The translations under genes and the position numbers were made by a program. The notes beneath the pieces are model-generated. The model was not told where the DNA came from. It saw only the letters and a program-made list of their open reading frames with translations, and searched no databases. Below are positions 1 through 9,218 of a DNA stretch of 64,000 nt, in pieces (the first letter of the stretch is position 1; each line of letters starts with the position of its first letter). The DNA comes from Streptococcus oralis (lineage in GTDB: Bacteria > Bacillota > Bacilli > Lactobacillales > Streptococcaceae): positions 517,001 through 581,000 of the forward strand of contig NZ_CP079724.1 of the NCBI RefSeq assembly GCF_019334565.1. Reading direction: 5' to 3'.

Positions 1-229
1 GGATTTTCAGTTGTTTTTCATCACACAGGTTAATGAAAAACAAACGCATGTAGCTTTTATTTTAGATAAAAATCTGAATTTAATTGATTCTAGTTATTCT
101 CAGCAAAATGGTAACGGGAAAAGAGAGATTGTTTCTATCTCACAAGCCGAAGAAGATTACTTGTTGAGAAGTGTTCAAAGCGAGCTTGAGTCTTTCATGA
201 AAAAGATGTATCAGACTTTGTATGGATAG
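1..229 (+). CDS. Hypothetical protein, C-terminal part (cut by window edge)
   Basis: An open frame runs in from the left edge and stops with TAG at 227-229, so the N-terminus lies outside the window; a TTG at 11 is in frame but has no clear ribosome site and is probably internal. About 75 residues are visible. They begin with beta-rich text (FFITQV, HVAFILDKN) and end in a charged helix (residues EEDYLLRSVQSELESF). I do not recognise the family. The next ORF starts at 222 inside this gene's end, so the two are translationally coupled, and a TipC-like immunity gene follows. From that context I infer that it belongs to a type VII toxin/immunity island. Confidence 0.45.
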   Translation, partial: DFQLFFITQVNEKQTHVAFILDKNLNLIDSSYSQQNGNGKREIVSISQAEEDYLLRSVQSELESFMKKMYQTLYG

Positions 230-404
230 TTTACCAGAGAAAGTAACTTCTTGCTCACCGCAATGCTGTATGAACAACGGGGTATGTTGAGGGACTTTAC
301 TAGAAAAAGATACCGTAGATGAGCTACAAAAAAATTACCCAAGTACTTATAATTTCATTCGAAATATTGAAGCAGGTAATCAAGAGTTGACAGAGATGAG
401 GTGA
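222..404 (+). pseudogene. Small Cys-rich ORF interrupted by an in-frame TGA
   Basis: An ATG at 222 overlaps the stop of the upstream frame by eight bases. It opens a frame whose first 22 residues contain five cysteines (TSCSPQCC, then NNGVC). TGA at 288-290 stops it. The same frame then continues without another stop (GTLLEKDTVDELQKNYPST and onward) to TGA at 402-404, five bases before the next gene's ATG. Tight coupling on both sides suggests one ancestral gene of about 60 codons carrying a nonsense mutation. It could instead be two unrelated short frames. Family unknown. Confidence 0.4.
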
Positions 405-408
405 TTAG

Positions 409-1035
409 ATGAAGAAGAGAAAATTTGTAATTTTTTCGTTGTTAATGGTTCTATTATTATCTTTCTCTGGTTTTCAGTACTATAAATATCAGAGAGTTCA
501 CAATATTTTTGATGAAATATACTACGAAGAAAGTGATTATCACAATTATACATTTCTCTGGAAAGGACGAGCTTTTTATAAGTTAAAAGGGTTAAAAATT
601 ATCGATAATGGATCTCAAGATTTATATAAACATTCTATTGATTATAAAAGTGTAAATTTACCAAACACTATTCATTCTCTAGGTTATTATTTTTATTTTG
701 GATTTCAGGAGATGACGAAAGTTGGGATAGAAATGCGTTTGAGACTGCCAGATACAGAGACAACCATAAATGTAGATTACCAGTACGAGGTAAACAATCA
801 GCAATTAGAACGGTTTATGTGGTACTATGATGATGAGAGTACAGGATATTTTCAGCAGTCTCAAGTAGAAGCCTTTCTAGCGGATCATGGAAAGACTGTC
901 GATGAGATTCGCAAAGAAGCAGATGAAATACTCCGTCACAAAGTCCTTAAAGACTGGACTTCCATATATGCTAGTCGTTTTAGCCCAGATAATTGGGGAG
1001 AAGTGACAGTTAAGGATATATGGAGAACAGAATAA
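409..1035 (+). CDS. TipC-like immunity protein (orphan)
   Basis: A 208-residue protein with a short basic N-terminus, one hydrophobic helix (about residues 5-22) and then an extracellular-type domain rich in aromatic residues (IFDEIYYEE, GRAFYKLKGLKI, GIEMRLRLP, near the C-terminus SRFSPDNWGEV). I recognise this pattern, from memory, as the TipC family. TipC is the immunity protein of Streptococcus intermedius that protects against TelC, an LXG toxin exported by the type VII (Esx) system and directed at lipid II. No LXG toxin gene lies in the window, so this is an orphan or the tail of a toxin locus to the left. The start ATG at 409 follows a GAGATGAGGTGATT stretch that can serve as ribosome site. 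Similar but uncharacterised exported proteins cannot be ruled out. Confidence 0.6.
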   Translation: MKKRKFVIFSLLMVLLLSFSGFQYYKYQRVHNIFDEIYYEESDYHNYTFLWKGRAFYKLKGLKIIDNGSQDLYKHSIDYKSVNLPNTIHSLGYYFYFGFQEMTKVGIEMRLRLPDTETTINVDYQYEVNNQQLERFMWYYDDESTGYFQQSQVEAFLADHGKTVDEIRKEADEILRHKVLKDWTSIYASRFSPDNWGEVTVKDIWRTE

Positions 1036-1094
1036 CAAACGGAACGACGAGGTAATAGTTTTATAAAGGCAGCTTACCATGACAGAGTTCTTAA

Positions 1095-1226
1095 GAACAT
1101 TTTATTGTATTCGATAGCTTTGGTCTGCTTTCTTTTGGTGTGACGGAAGAAACTTCCTATACTATCACCATCACTAATATAGACGACAAACCGGTGCACT
1201 TTGAAGCTCAAGTGGTGGATAGGTAG
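1095..1226 (+). pseudogene. Gene-tail remnant, copy 1
   Basis: A frame bounded by TAA at 1092-1094 and TAG at 1224-1226 has no start codon but reads as convincing protein: FDSFGLLSFGVTEE, then YTITITNIDDKP, then FEAQVVDR at the end. Almost the same ending is encoded at about 2037-2231, so this is the 3' end of a gene whose body has been lost. The ending looks like the last beta strands of a compact domain. Function unknown. Confidence 0.5.
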
Positions 1227-1404
1227 ATTTAAGAACCGTAAACTAGGCCTCAGTAGTTGCAATTGTTTAGTAAAGGAGACTTGTTTCTTTGAAAGTAACA
1301 ATCAGCTTGTTTCATTCGAATATGCAAGAGAGGCTCTAGTGGCGAATACTAGTCAAAATTTCAAAAAAGATTTAGATAAACCCAATCCCGCAGTTGGAGA
1401 GTAA
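1227..1404 (+). other. Fragmentary coding sequence without a start
   Basis: After the first tail remnant an open frame leads to TAA at 1402-1404 and encodes text such as SNNQLVSFEYAREALV and FKKDLDKPNPAVGE. No plausible start or ribosome site lies in front of it; the only upstream ATG, at 1201, falls out of frame inside the tail remnant. It is probably another piece of a decayed gene. Its last bases supply the ribosome site (GGAG near 1396) of the following membrane protein gene. Confidence 0.25.
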
Positions 1405-1405
1405 T

Positions 1406-2038
1406 ATGTTAAAAAGAATAAGAAACTATTATAAAAACAAACCAACTCAAGCTATCTTAATGCTCGTAGTTCTTATTTGGTCAGTATATGAGATTAGTGC
1501 GACCAGTTTGGCAAGTAATTCTGCATTGACTAAGGAATTCATGCATAGTCGGTATGTTATGGTTTGGCCAATGGTAGATAAGAAAATGAAATTATACCAC
1601 TATGCGGAAGAATGGACTAATGACGTTTTAGTTGGAATTATGCATTTAGACTATGGAAATATTAGAATAACTAGTTTTCCTAAAAAATGGGAGAGTGAAG
1701 CTGAAGTATACTATACGCTGTCTCAGGATGAATATGCTGATAGAGTATATTTTTTCTTAGACGAGCCAATTTCCAAAGCCTATATCAGCAGTTTAGAACA
1801 AAATTATTATTTGATTTCAAAGAATGCAGTTGCTATTGAAGAGGAAACAGGTAAAACAGTTGAACAGTTAGTTCAAGAAGTGGGGAATGCAAGGAAAAAC
1901 TTCTTATCAGCTCTTGGAAAGATGAAAATCCTTCGTTTGGTCTATTTGATTCTTCGTATGATAGTATTGTTGCAGTGTATCAGGTGGTCGGGTCAGCGTA
2001 GAAAAAGGAAAGAGAACGAAATTTTGCAGAATACATAG
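1406..2038 (+). CDS. Unknown membrane protein with N- and C-terminal helices
   Basis: A 210-residue protein starting at ATG 1406, preceded by GGAG at about 1396-1399. It has a hydrophobic helix at about residues 15-36 (ILMLVVLIWSVYEI), a roughly 120-residue external-type domain (ending near AVAIEEETGKTVEQLVQEV), and a second hydrophobic helix near residues 178-195 followed by a strongly basic tail. I do not recognise the family. The topology and the TipC-like neighbour suggest another immunity or accessory protein of a type VII toxin island. The reading frame stops within the junction to the second tail remnant, so the native C-terminus may have been altered. Confidence 0.5.
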   Translation: MLKRIRNYYKNKPTQAILMLVVLIWSVYEISATSLASNSALTKEFMHSRYVMVWPMVDKKMKLYHYAEEWTNDVLVGIMHLDYGNIRITSFPKKWESEAEVYYTLSQDEYADRVYFFLDEPISKAYISSLEQNYYLISKNAVAIEEETGKTVEQLVQEVGNARKNFLSALGKMKILRLVYLILRMIVLLQCIRWSGQRRKRKENEILQNT

Positions 2039-2231
2039 AGCTCCAAAAAGGTACGATGATAAAGAGCTTCCAAACAATCAAAAAGATATTCATTTGGTAA
2101 AGAATGGGATTGTTGTCAGCTACCAAGGGGAGAAAGTTTTTTATGTAACCAATAACAAGTCCTACACGATCACCATCACCAATGTAGACGACAAGCCAGC
2201 TTACTTTGAAGCTCAAGTGGTGGATCGGTAA
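2037..2231 (+). pseudogene. Gene-tail remnant, copy 2
   Basis: A start-less frame ending with TAA at 2229-2231 encodes RYDDKELPNNQKDIHLVKNG, then VVSYQGEKVFYVTNN, then YTITITNVDDKP and FEAQVVDR. The last 24 residues match the remnant ending at 1226 except for a few changes, and the DNA is also clearly related. The left boundary is approximate because the upstream text in this frame looks random. It is the 3' piece of a duplicated gene of unknown function, ending just before a terminator. Confidence 0.5.
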
Positions 2232-2237
2232 AATTTC

Positions 2238-2260
2238 AGCTCTCAAATGAGGGCTTTTTT
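2238..2260 (+). terminator. Rho-independent terminator
   Basis: An 8-bp stem (AGCTCTCA pairing with TGAGGGCT, one G-T pair) with a 2-nt loop is followed by a T run. It separates the accessory island from ddl. Confidence 0.7.
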
Positions 2261-2292
2261 AGATTCAAGTTTCAAAAAAGAAGCAAATATGA

Positions 2293-2298
2293 TATACT
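2293..2298 (+). promoter_or_regulatory. Extended -10 promoter of ddl
   Basis: TATACT preceded by TGA (an extended -10 element) lies 37 bases before the ddl start. The -35 region is poor, as is usual for streptococcal extended -10 promoters. Confidence 0.5.
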
Positions 2299-2335
2299 AA
2301 AGAACGAGTATTCTATTAGAATTAGGACAAGCAAT

Positions 2336-3379
2336 ATGAAACAAACAATTATTCTTTTATACGGTGGGCGTAGTGCAGAGCGTGAAGTCTCTGTCCTTTC
2401 AGCTGAAAGTGTTATGCGTGCGGTCAACTACGACCGTTTCACAGTCAAGACTTTCTTCATCAGCCAGTCAGGTGACTTTATTAAAACACAGGAATTTAGC
2501 CAGACCCCAGGTCAAGAAGACCGTCTCATGACCAATGAAACTATTGATTGGGATAAGAAAATAGCGCCAAGTTCCATTTACGAAGAAGGCGCAGTGGTCT
2601 TTCCGGTTCTTCATGGTCCGATGGGAGAAGATGGCTCTGTTCAAGGATTCTTGGAAGTTTTGAAAATGCCTTACGTTGGTTGTAACATCTTGTCATCCAG
2701 CCTTGCCATGGATAAAATTACGACTAAGCGTGTCTTGGAGTCTGCCGGGATTGCCCAAGTACCTTATGTGGCCATCGTCGAAGGTGATGATGTGACTGCT
2801 AAAATCGCTGAAGTTGAAGAAAAATTGACTTATCCAGTCTTCACGAAACCGTCAAACATGGGTTCAAGTGTCGGTATTTCTAAGTCTGAAAATCAAGAGG
2901 AGCTCCGTCAAGCTTTGGAACTTGCCTTCCAATATGACAGCCGTGTCTTGGTAGAGCAAGGGGTGAATGCCCGTGAAATCGAGGTTGGTCTTTTGGGCAA
3001 TTACGATGTGAAGAGCACTTTGCCAGGTGAAGTGGTCAAGGATGTTGCCTTTTATGACTATGATGCTAAATACATCGATAACAAGATTACCATGGACATC
3101 CCAGCCAAGATTAGCGATGATGTAGTAGCTGTCATGCGTCAAAATGCAGAAACAGCCTTCCGTGCGATTGGTGGACTTGGTCTATCTCGTTGTGATTTCT
3201 TCTATACAGATAAGGGCGAAATTTTCCTAAATGAGCTTAATACCATGCCAGGTTTTACCCAGTGGTCTATGTATCCACTACTTTGGGATAATATGGGAAT
3301 CAGCTACCCAGAACTAATCGAGCATTTGGTTGACCTTGCTAAGCAAAGTTTTGACAAGCGCGAAGCGCATTTGCTATAA
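2336..3379 (+). CDS. ddl: D-alanine--D-alanine ligase
   Basis: A 347-residue ATP-grasp ligase that joins two D-alanines with ATP to make the dipeptide added to muramyl tripeptide by MurF. The N-terminal domain opens with [17 protein letters not shown], the signature of the family. The central ATP-grasp domain contains [16 protein letters not shown] and the Mg/ATP-binding end [18 protein letters not shown]. Length is normal. ATG 2336 follows TTAGGAC. It has its own promoter and is separated from murF only by a large hairpin, matching the ddl-murF order of other streptococci. The GFTQWSMYP end is that of Tyr-type D-Ala-D-Ala ligases rather than a D-lactate ligase, though I cannot assign substrate choice from this alone. 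Confidence 0.96.
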   Translation: MKQTIILLYGGRSAEREVSVLSAESVMRAVNYDRFTVKTFFISQSGDFIKTQEFSQTPGQEDRLMTNETIDWDKKIAPSSIYEEGAVVFPVLHGPMGEDGSVQGFLEVLKMPYVGCNILSSSLAMDKITTKRVLESAGIAQVPYVAIVEGDDVTAKIAEVEEKLTYPVFTKPSNMGSSVGISKSENQEELRQALELAFQYDSRVLVEQGVNAREIEVGLLGNYDVKSTLPGEVVKDVAFYDYDAKYIDNKITMDIPAKISDDVVAVMRQNAETAFRAIGGLGLSRCDFFYTDKGEIFLNELNTMPGFTQWSMYPLLWDNMGISYPELIEHLVDLAKQSFDKREAHLL

Positions 3380-3390
3380 AAATGAAAGAG

Positions 3391-3452
3391 AGGGTAGAAG
3401 CCAGAACTATCACTGCATGGTGACTAGAGTTCTTGGACTTCAACCCTTTTTA
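3391..3452 (+). terminator. Long hairpin terminator between ddl and murF
   Basis: An imperfect inverted repeat: AGGGTAGAAG...CCAGAACTATCAC pairs with GTGACTAGAGTTCTTGG...CTTCAACCCT and runs into TTTT. The stem is unusually long, about 25 bp with bulges. It may allow partial read-through to murF, whose ribosome site (AAAGGAG) follows at once. Confidence 0.6.
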
Positions 3453-3463
3453 AAGGAGTAGAA

Positions 3464-4837
3464 ATGAAATTAACAATCCATGAAGTTGCCCAAGCTGTTG
3501 GAGCTAAAAATGACGTTAGTCTTTTTGCGGACGTTCAGTTAGAAAAAGCTGAGTTCGACAGTCGTCTGATTGGGACAGGTGATTTGTTTGTGCCACTTAA
3601 AGGTGCGCGTGACGGTCATGACTTTATCGAAACAGCTTTTGAAAATGGTGCAGTAGTAAGCTTGTCTGAGAAAGAGGTTGCAAATCATCCCTACATTCTA
3701 GTAGACGACGTTTTGACTGCCTTTCAAACCCTCGCAGCCTACTATCTTGAAAAAACGGCAGTTGATGTCTTTGCAGTAACGGGTTCAAATGGAAAAACGA
3801 CGACCAAGGATATGTTGGCGCATTTACTGTCAACAACCTACAAGACCTACAAAACTCAGGGAAATTACAATAACGAGATTGGCCTTCCTTACACAGTTCT
3901 CCACATGCCTGAAGGGACAGAAAAGTTGGTCTTGGAGATGGGGCAGGATCACTTGGGAGATATCCATCTCTTGTCTGAATTGGCTCATCCAAAAACAGCT
4001 ATCGTGACCTTGGTTGGAGAGGCTCATTTGGCCTTTTTCAAAGACCGTTCAGAAATTGCTAAAGGAAAATTGCAAATTGCAGACGGTATGGCACCAGGTT
4101 CTTTGCTTTTGGCACCAGCCGACTCCATTGTAGAGGACTACTTGCCTACAGATAAAAAAGTGGTCCGTTTTGGGTCAGGAGCTGAGTTAGAAGTCACAGA
4201 CTTGATTGAGCGCAAGGATAGTCTGACCTTTAAGGCTAATTTTTTGGAACAAGCCCTCGATTTGCCAGTGACAGGTAAGTACAACGCCACCAATGCTATG
4301 ATTGCTGCTTATGTGGCTCTACAAGAAGGAGTTTCGGAGGAGCAAATTCGTCAGGCCTTTCAGAACCTAGAATTGACCCGCAATCGTACTGAGTGGAAGA
4401 AAGCAGCCAATGGAGCAGATATTCTGTCTGACGTATACAATGCCAATCCAACTGCTATGAAGTTGATTTTGGAGACATTCTCTGCCATTCCAGCTAATGA
4501 AGGGGGCAAGAAAATCGCTGTCTTAGCAGACATGAAGGAACTTGGTGACCAGTCTGTTCAGCTCCATAACCAGATGATTTTGAGCCTATCGCCAGATGTG
4601 CTGGATACCGTTATTTTCTATGGAGAAGACATTGCCGAATTAAGCCAACTTGCTAGTCAAATGTTCCCAATAGGTCACGTTTTCTACTTCAAGAAAACAG
4701 CTGACGAGGACCAATTTGAAGACCTAGTAAAACAAGTCAAGGAAAGTCTCGGTGCCAATGACCAAATCTTGCTCAAAGGCTCTAACTCCATGAATCTAGC
4801 CAAGTTGGTAGAAAGTTTAGAAAATGAATGCAAGTGA
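3464..4837 (+). CDS. murF: UDP-MurNAc-tripeptide--D-Ala-D-Ala ligase
   Basis: A 457-residue cytoplasmic Mur ligase that adds D-Ala-D-Ala to UDP-MurNAc-tripeptide, completing the wall pentapeptide. The P-loop VTGSNGKTTTKD is at about residues 105-116, the central domain carries LEMGQDHLGD, and the C-terminal domain includes LSDVYNANPTAMK, typical of MurF. The start ATG follows AAAGGAG. The gene lies directly behind ddl, which makes its dipeptide substrate. Its last 14 bases overlap the start of the Nudix gene. Confidence 0.96.
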   Translation: MKLTIHEVAQAVGAKNDVSLFADVQLEKAEFDSRLIGTGDLFVPLKGARDGHDFIETAFENGAVVSLSEKEVANHPYILVDDVLTAFQTLAAYYLEKTAVDVFAVTGSNGKTTTKDMLAHLLSTTYKTYKTQGNYNNEIGLPYTVLHMPEGTEKLVLEMGQDHLGDIHLLSELAHPKTAIVTLVGEAHLAFFKDRSEIAKGKLQIADGMAPGSLLLAPADSIVEDYLPTDKKVVRFGSGAELEVTDLIERKDSLTFKANFLEQALDLPVTGKYNATNAMIAAYVALQEGVSEEQIRQAFQNLELTRNRTEWKKAANGADILSDVYNANPTAMKLILETFSAIPANEGGKKIAVLADMKELGDQSVQLHNQMILSLSPDVLDTVIFYGEDIAELSQLASQMFPIGHVFYFKKTADEDQFEDLVKQVKESLGANDQILLKGSNSMNLAKLVESLENECK

Positions 4838-5435
4838 TTTTGCTAAGTATCTTCAAAGAATGCTAGCCATTACGGATACTGGATTAACCTTTACAAAAGA
4901 TCCTTTCAACCGTGAGCGTTACGAGGACTTGCGAAGCCTGTTATCTGAAATGTTGAATCAGGGATCAGACCTCGATGCAGAAGAAGTAGCAGAAGTCATG
5001 AAACCGACTTCCGTTTATGCAACTCCTCTGATGGACGTCCGTGCTTGGATTGTTGAGGATGAAAAAGTCTGTTTAGTTAGAGGAAAAGGGGAGGATAGTT
5101 GGGCTTTGCCAGGTGGTTTTGGTGAAGTTGGCTATTCTCCAACCGAAAATATTCTTAAAGAAATTGAAGAAGAAACCGGCTTTACAGCAAAAGCTGAAAG
5201 GTTACTTGCAGTTTTTGACACCAATCGTTTCCAACTACAGAGCAAACAATATGCAAAGTTTGTCTTTGAATGTAAGCTTCTTGATGGACAATTTCAAGAG
5301 AATCAAGAAATTGCTGAACTTCAATTTTTTGCCATTGACCAATTGCCAGTCTTATCTGAAAAACGCATCACCAAGGAGCAAATGGAGATTCTTTGGCAAG
5401 TTTATAAAGGACAAAGAGACCAATATGTTGATTAG
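4824..5435 (+). CDS. Nudix hydrolase, ADP-ribose pyrophosphatase type
   Basis: A 203-residue protein with a helical N-terminal region (about 1-65) of the kind found before Gram-positive ADP-ribose-type Nudix domains, and a Nudix fold from about residue 66. The Nudix box starts at LPGGFGEVG (about 94-102) and ends KEIEEETGF. Compared with the usual box, the first Glu is a Tyr (VGYSP instead of VGESP) and the Arg is a Lys, while the catalytic EE pair is kept. Members usually hydrolyse nucleoside diphosphates linked to another moiety; the true substrate is not readable from sequence. It overlaps murF by 14 nt, so it is cotranscribed and coupled. Confidence 0.8.
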   Translation: MNASDFAKYLQRMLAITDTGLTFTKDPFNRERYEDLRSLLSEMLNQGSDLDAEEVAEVMKPTSVYATPLMDVRAWIVEDEKVCLVRGKGEDSWALPGGFGEVGYSPTENILKEIEEETGFTAKAERLLAVFDTNRFQLQSKQYAKFVFECKLLDGQFQENQEIAELQFFAIDQLPVLSEKRITKEQMEILWQVYKGQRDQYVD

Positions 5436-5502
5436 TTTATGCTAGAGAAGTTGACAAATCAAAAAAGGATATCTGCAAGGTGCATTTCTGCAATACAAAT
5501 GA

Positions 5503-5553
5503 TATAATAGGTTGCGAATTTAAGACGCAAGTATTCTATGCATAGCATGGAAT
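5503..5553 (+). promoter_or_regulatory. Extended -10 promoter and structured 5' leader of the YwaF-like gene
   Basis: TATAAT at 5503-5508 is preceded by TGA. A transcript from here would have a leader of about 115 nt with two hairpins: TTGCG with CGCAA (5512-5530) and ATTCTATGC with GCATGGAAT (about 5532-5551). No known riboswitch is recognised. Confidence 0.4.
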
Positions 5554-5630
5554 CAAGTTTTTCAAAAAATTTAAAAGCTGGGGAAAGTGAATTTTTTATT
5601 GCCTCTAGCTAGATGAACGAGGAATAGAAT

Positions 5631-6335
5631 ATGAATTTGTGGGATAAATTATTTACCACACAGATATCAGAACCGCCCCAGTTTGAACTCCACTGGTACA
5701 TTGGTTTGTTATGTTTACTGGCTCTTACTTTCTATGCTTCTTATCGTTTTCGCGATAAAGTGGCTTACCAGCGTTTTATTCAGATCCTTCAGTCTGTTCA
5801 ACTGATTGTTCTGTATAGCTGGTATTGGGGCAATCTCATGCCTCTGTCAGAAAGTTTGCCCTTCTATCATTGCCGTATCGCCATGTTTGTGATGCTCTTG
5901 ATTCCAGGGACATCCAAGTACAAACAATACTTTGCCCTTTTAGGAACTTTTGGAGCAACAGCGGCACTGGCTTACCCACTCTTTGATCCCTACCCATTTC
6001 CACACGTGACCATTTTGTCTTTCATTATCGGACATGTTGCCCTTTTAGGAAATGCGCTTCTATACTTGTTTAGAAACTATGAGGCTTCCCTTCTCGATTT
6101 GAAGAATGTGGCGGTGATTACCTTTGCCTTAAATGGCTTGATATGGGTTGTCAACTTAGTTGTAGGTGGGGATTATGGATTTTTGAGTAAACCACCAATT
6201 GTTGGAAACTTCGGCCAGCCCTTAAATTATCTCATTGTTTCGACTGTTATCGTGATAGCAATTCGCTTAACAGGGAAATTAGTAGAAAATTTTTTACAAC
6301 AAAAATCGGAAGAATTTATTCAAGAGAAGATCTAA
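5631..6335 (+). CDS. YwaF/TIGR02206 family integral membrane protein
   Basis: A 234-residue polytopic membrane protein with about six or seven hydrophobic helices. It matches, by its motif order, the TIGR02206/YwaF family: an aromatic N-terminal segment (HWYIGLLCLLALTFYASYRF), a central FYHCRIAMFVMLL with the conserved Cys-Arg, and a late YGFLSKPP turn followed by the last helix. The function of the family is not established. It stands alone between its own promoter and a terminator. Confidence 0.75.
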   Translation: MNLWDKLFTTQISEPPQFELHWYIGLLCLLALTFYASYRFRDKVAYQRFIQILQSVQLIVLYSWYWGNLMPLSESLPFYHCRIAMFVMLLIPGTSKYKQYFALLGTFGATAALAYPLFDPYPFPHVTILSFIIGHVALLGNALLYLFRNYEASLLDLKNVAVITFALNGLIWVVNLVVGGDYGFLSKPPIVGNFGQPLNYLIVSTVIVIAIRLTGKLVENFLQQKSEEFIQEKI

Positions 6336-6354
6336 AATGATCTTCTCTTTTTTG
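6324..6354 (+). terminator. Rho-independent terminator
   Basis: AAGAGAAGATC and GATCTTCTCTT form a stem with a 6-nt loop, followed by TTTTTT. It overlaps the last codons of the YwaF-like gene and isolates the division cluster that follows. Confidence 0.75.
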
Positions 6355-6485
6355 GGTTTTTAAGAAGCAAAAAGAAAATTGTGAACGTTAACTTCAAAAA
6401 TTCTCTTAGAAGTAGAATTTTTCTAGAATTTTCTCAAAAAACATGCAGGAATTTTATCAAAAACTAAGCACGATTGGATTTTTTG

Positions 6486-6528
6486 TGTTATAATATTCTT
6501 TGAATAGCTATGCCCAAACATAGTTATT
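6486..6528 (+). promoter_or_regulatory. Promoter and leader hairpin of the ftsA cluster
   Basis: TATAAT at 6489-6494 with TGT directly before it forms a strong extended -10. Just downstream AATAGCTATG (6503-6512) and CATAGTTATT (6519-6528) form a hairpin at the very start of the transcript. There is no T run, so it is more likely an RNA-stability or binding element than a terminator. This is the only clear promoter before ftsA. Confidence 0.5.
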
Positions 6529-6571
6529 AAATAGAAGTGAGAAACTTGGAAGACAGAGAGGATGCGATGTA

Positions 6572-7942
6572 ATGACTAGAGATGGTTTTTTTACAGGCTT
6601 AGATATCGGAACTAGCTCGATTAAAGTGCTAGTAGCTGAGCATAGAGATGGCGAAGTAAATGTAATTGGTGTTAGCAATGCCAAAAGTAAAGGTGTCAAA
6701 GACGGAATTATTGTTGATATTGAAGCAGCTGCTTCAGCAATCAAATCTGCAATCACACAGGCAGAAGAGAAAGCTGGTATTTCTATTAAGTCTGTCAATG
6801 TTGGCCTTCCAGCAAACCTCTTGCAGGTTGAACCAACACAAGGAATGATTCCTGTAACTTCAGATACTAAAGAAATCACAGATCAAGATGTTGAAAATGT
6901 TGTCAAATCAGCTTTGACAAAGAGCATGACTCCTGACCGTGAAGTGATTACCTTTATTCCAGAAGAATTCATCGTGGATGGTTTCCAAGGAATCCGTGAC
7001 CCTCGTGGTATGATGGGTGTCCGCTTGGAAATGCGCGGTCTGCTTTACACAGGTCCTCGTACGATTCTACACAATCTTCGCAAGACAGTTGAGCGTGTAG
7101 GTATTCATGTTGATAACGTGATTATTTCACCTTTGGCAATCGTGAACTCCGTTCTCAATGAAGGTGAACGTGAATTTGGTGCGACTGTCATTGACATGGG
7201 TGGAGGTCAGACTACTGTAGCGACTATCCGTAACCAAGAATTGCAGTTCACTAACATCTACCAAGAAGGTGGAGATTACGTCACTAAAGACATTTCTAAA
7301 GTCTTGAAAACATCTCAAAAAATTGCAGAAAGTTTGAAACTGAACTATGGTGAAGCTTACGTTCCACTTGCGAGTAACGAAACTTTCCAAGTTGAAGTAA
7401 TTGGTGAAGTAGAACCTGTTGAAGTAACAGAAAGCTACTTGGCAGAAATTATCTCAGCACGCATCAAACATATCTTTGACCAAATCAAACAAGAGTTGGA
7501 AAGAAGACACTTGTTGGATTTGCCAGGAGGTATCGTCCTTATCGGTGGAAATGCAATTTTACCAGGAATTGTTGAATTAGCCCAAGAAGTATTTGGTGTT
7601 CGCGTAAAACTCTATGTACCAAATCAAGTTGGAATTCGCAACCCTGCATTTGCGCACGTGATTAGCTTGTCTGAGTTTGCTGGTAAATTGACTGAAGTCA
7701 ATCTTCTTGCTCAAAAAGCAGTTAAAGGAGATGAATTCCTTCGTCAAAAACCAATCAACTTTGGCATTCCAAATCAACGTTTGAATCCAGTAGCGCAACC
7801 AAGTCCAGCACAAACAGCTCCAGCTGAAACTGTGCAGGAAACTCCAGTTGCTCCGAAGGAAGAATTCCAAGCAAGTTCTCAAAGTAAACCGAAGCTAACA
7901 GAACGTTTCCGTGGTTTGATCGGAAGCATGTTTGATGAATAA
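6572..7942 (+). CDS. ftsA: Cell division protein FtsA
   Basis: A 456-residue actin-like ATPase that tethers FtsZ to the membrane and recruits later divisome proteins. The N-terminus GLDIGTSSIKVLVAE is the phosphate-1 loop, ATVIDMGGGQTTVA (about 204-217) is phosphate-2, and GGIVLIGGNAILPGI is the adenosine motif. The C-terminal end KLTERFRGLIGSMFDE is the amphipathic membrane anchor, reached through a Pro/Ala/Gln-rich linker (about 405-435). The ATG lies after GAGAGGATGCGATGTA. ftsZ follows after 16 nt, the standard pairing. Confidence 0.97.
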   Translation: MTRDGFFTGLDIGTSSIKVLVAEHRDGEVNVIGVSNAKSKGVKDGIIVDIEAAASAIKSAITQAEEKAGISIKSVNVGLPANLLQVEPTQGMIPVTSDTKEITDQDVENVVKSALTKSMTPDREVITFIPEEFIVDGFQGIRDPRGMMGVRLEMRGLLYTGPRTILHNLRKTVERVGIHVDNVIISPLAIVNSVLNEGEREFGATVIDMGGGQTTVATIRNQELQFTNIYQEGGDYVTKDISKVLKTSQKIAESLKLNYGEAYVPLASNETFQVEVIGEVEPVEVTESYLAEIISARIKHIFDQIKQELERRHLLDLPGGIVLIGGNAILPGIVELAQEVFGVRVKLYVPNQVGIRNPAFAHVISLSEFAGKLTEVNLLAQKAVKGDEFLRQKPINFGIPNQRLNPVAQPSPAQTAPAETVQETPVAPKEEFQASSQSKPKLTERFRGLIGSMFDE

Positions 7943-7952
7943 AAGAGGATAA

Positions 7953-9215
<1,263 letters not shown>

Positions 9216-9218
9216 TCA

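Noticed and set aside
288-290. Selenocysteine TGA in the Cys-rich ORF
   Set aside because: No SECIS-like hairpin is evident after the codon, and streptococci are not known to insert selenocysteine.
105-1092. Sortase-type or phage genes in the left island
   Set aside because: No LPXTG signal, tail, capsid or integrase motif could be read there.
5113-5445. Alternate plus-strand frame inside the Nudix gene
   Set aside because: It overlaps a recognisable Nudix protein in another frame and has no family motifs.
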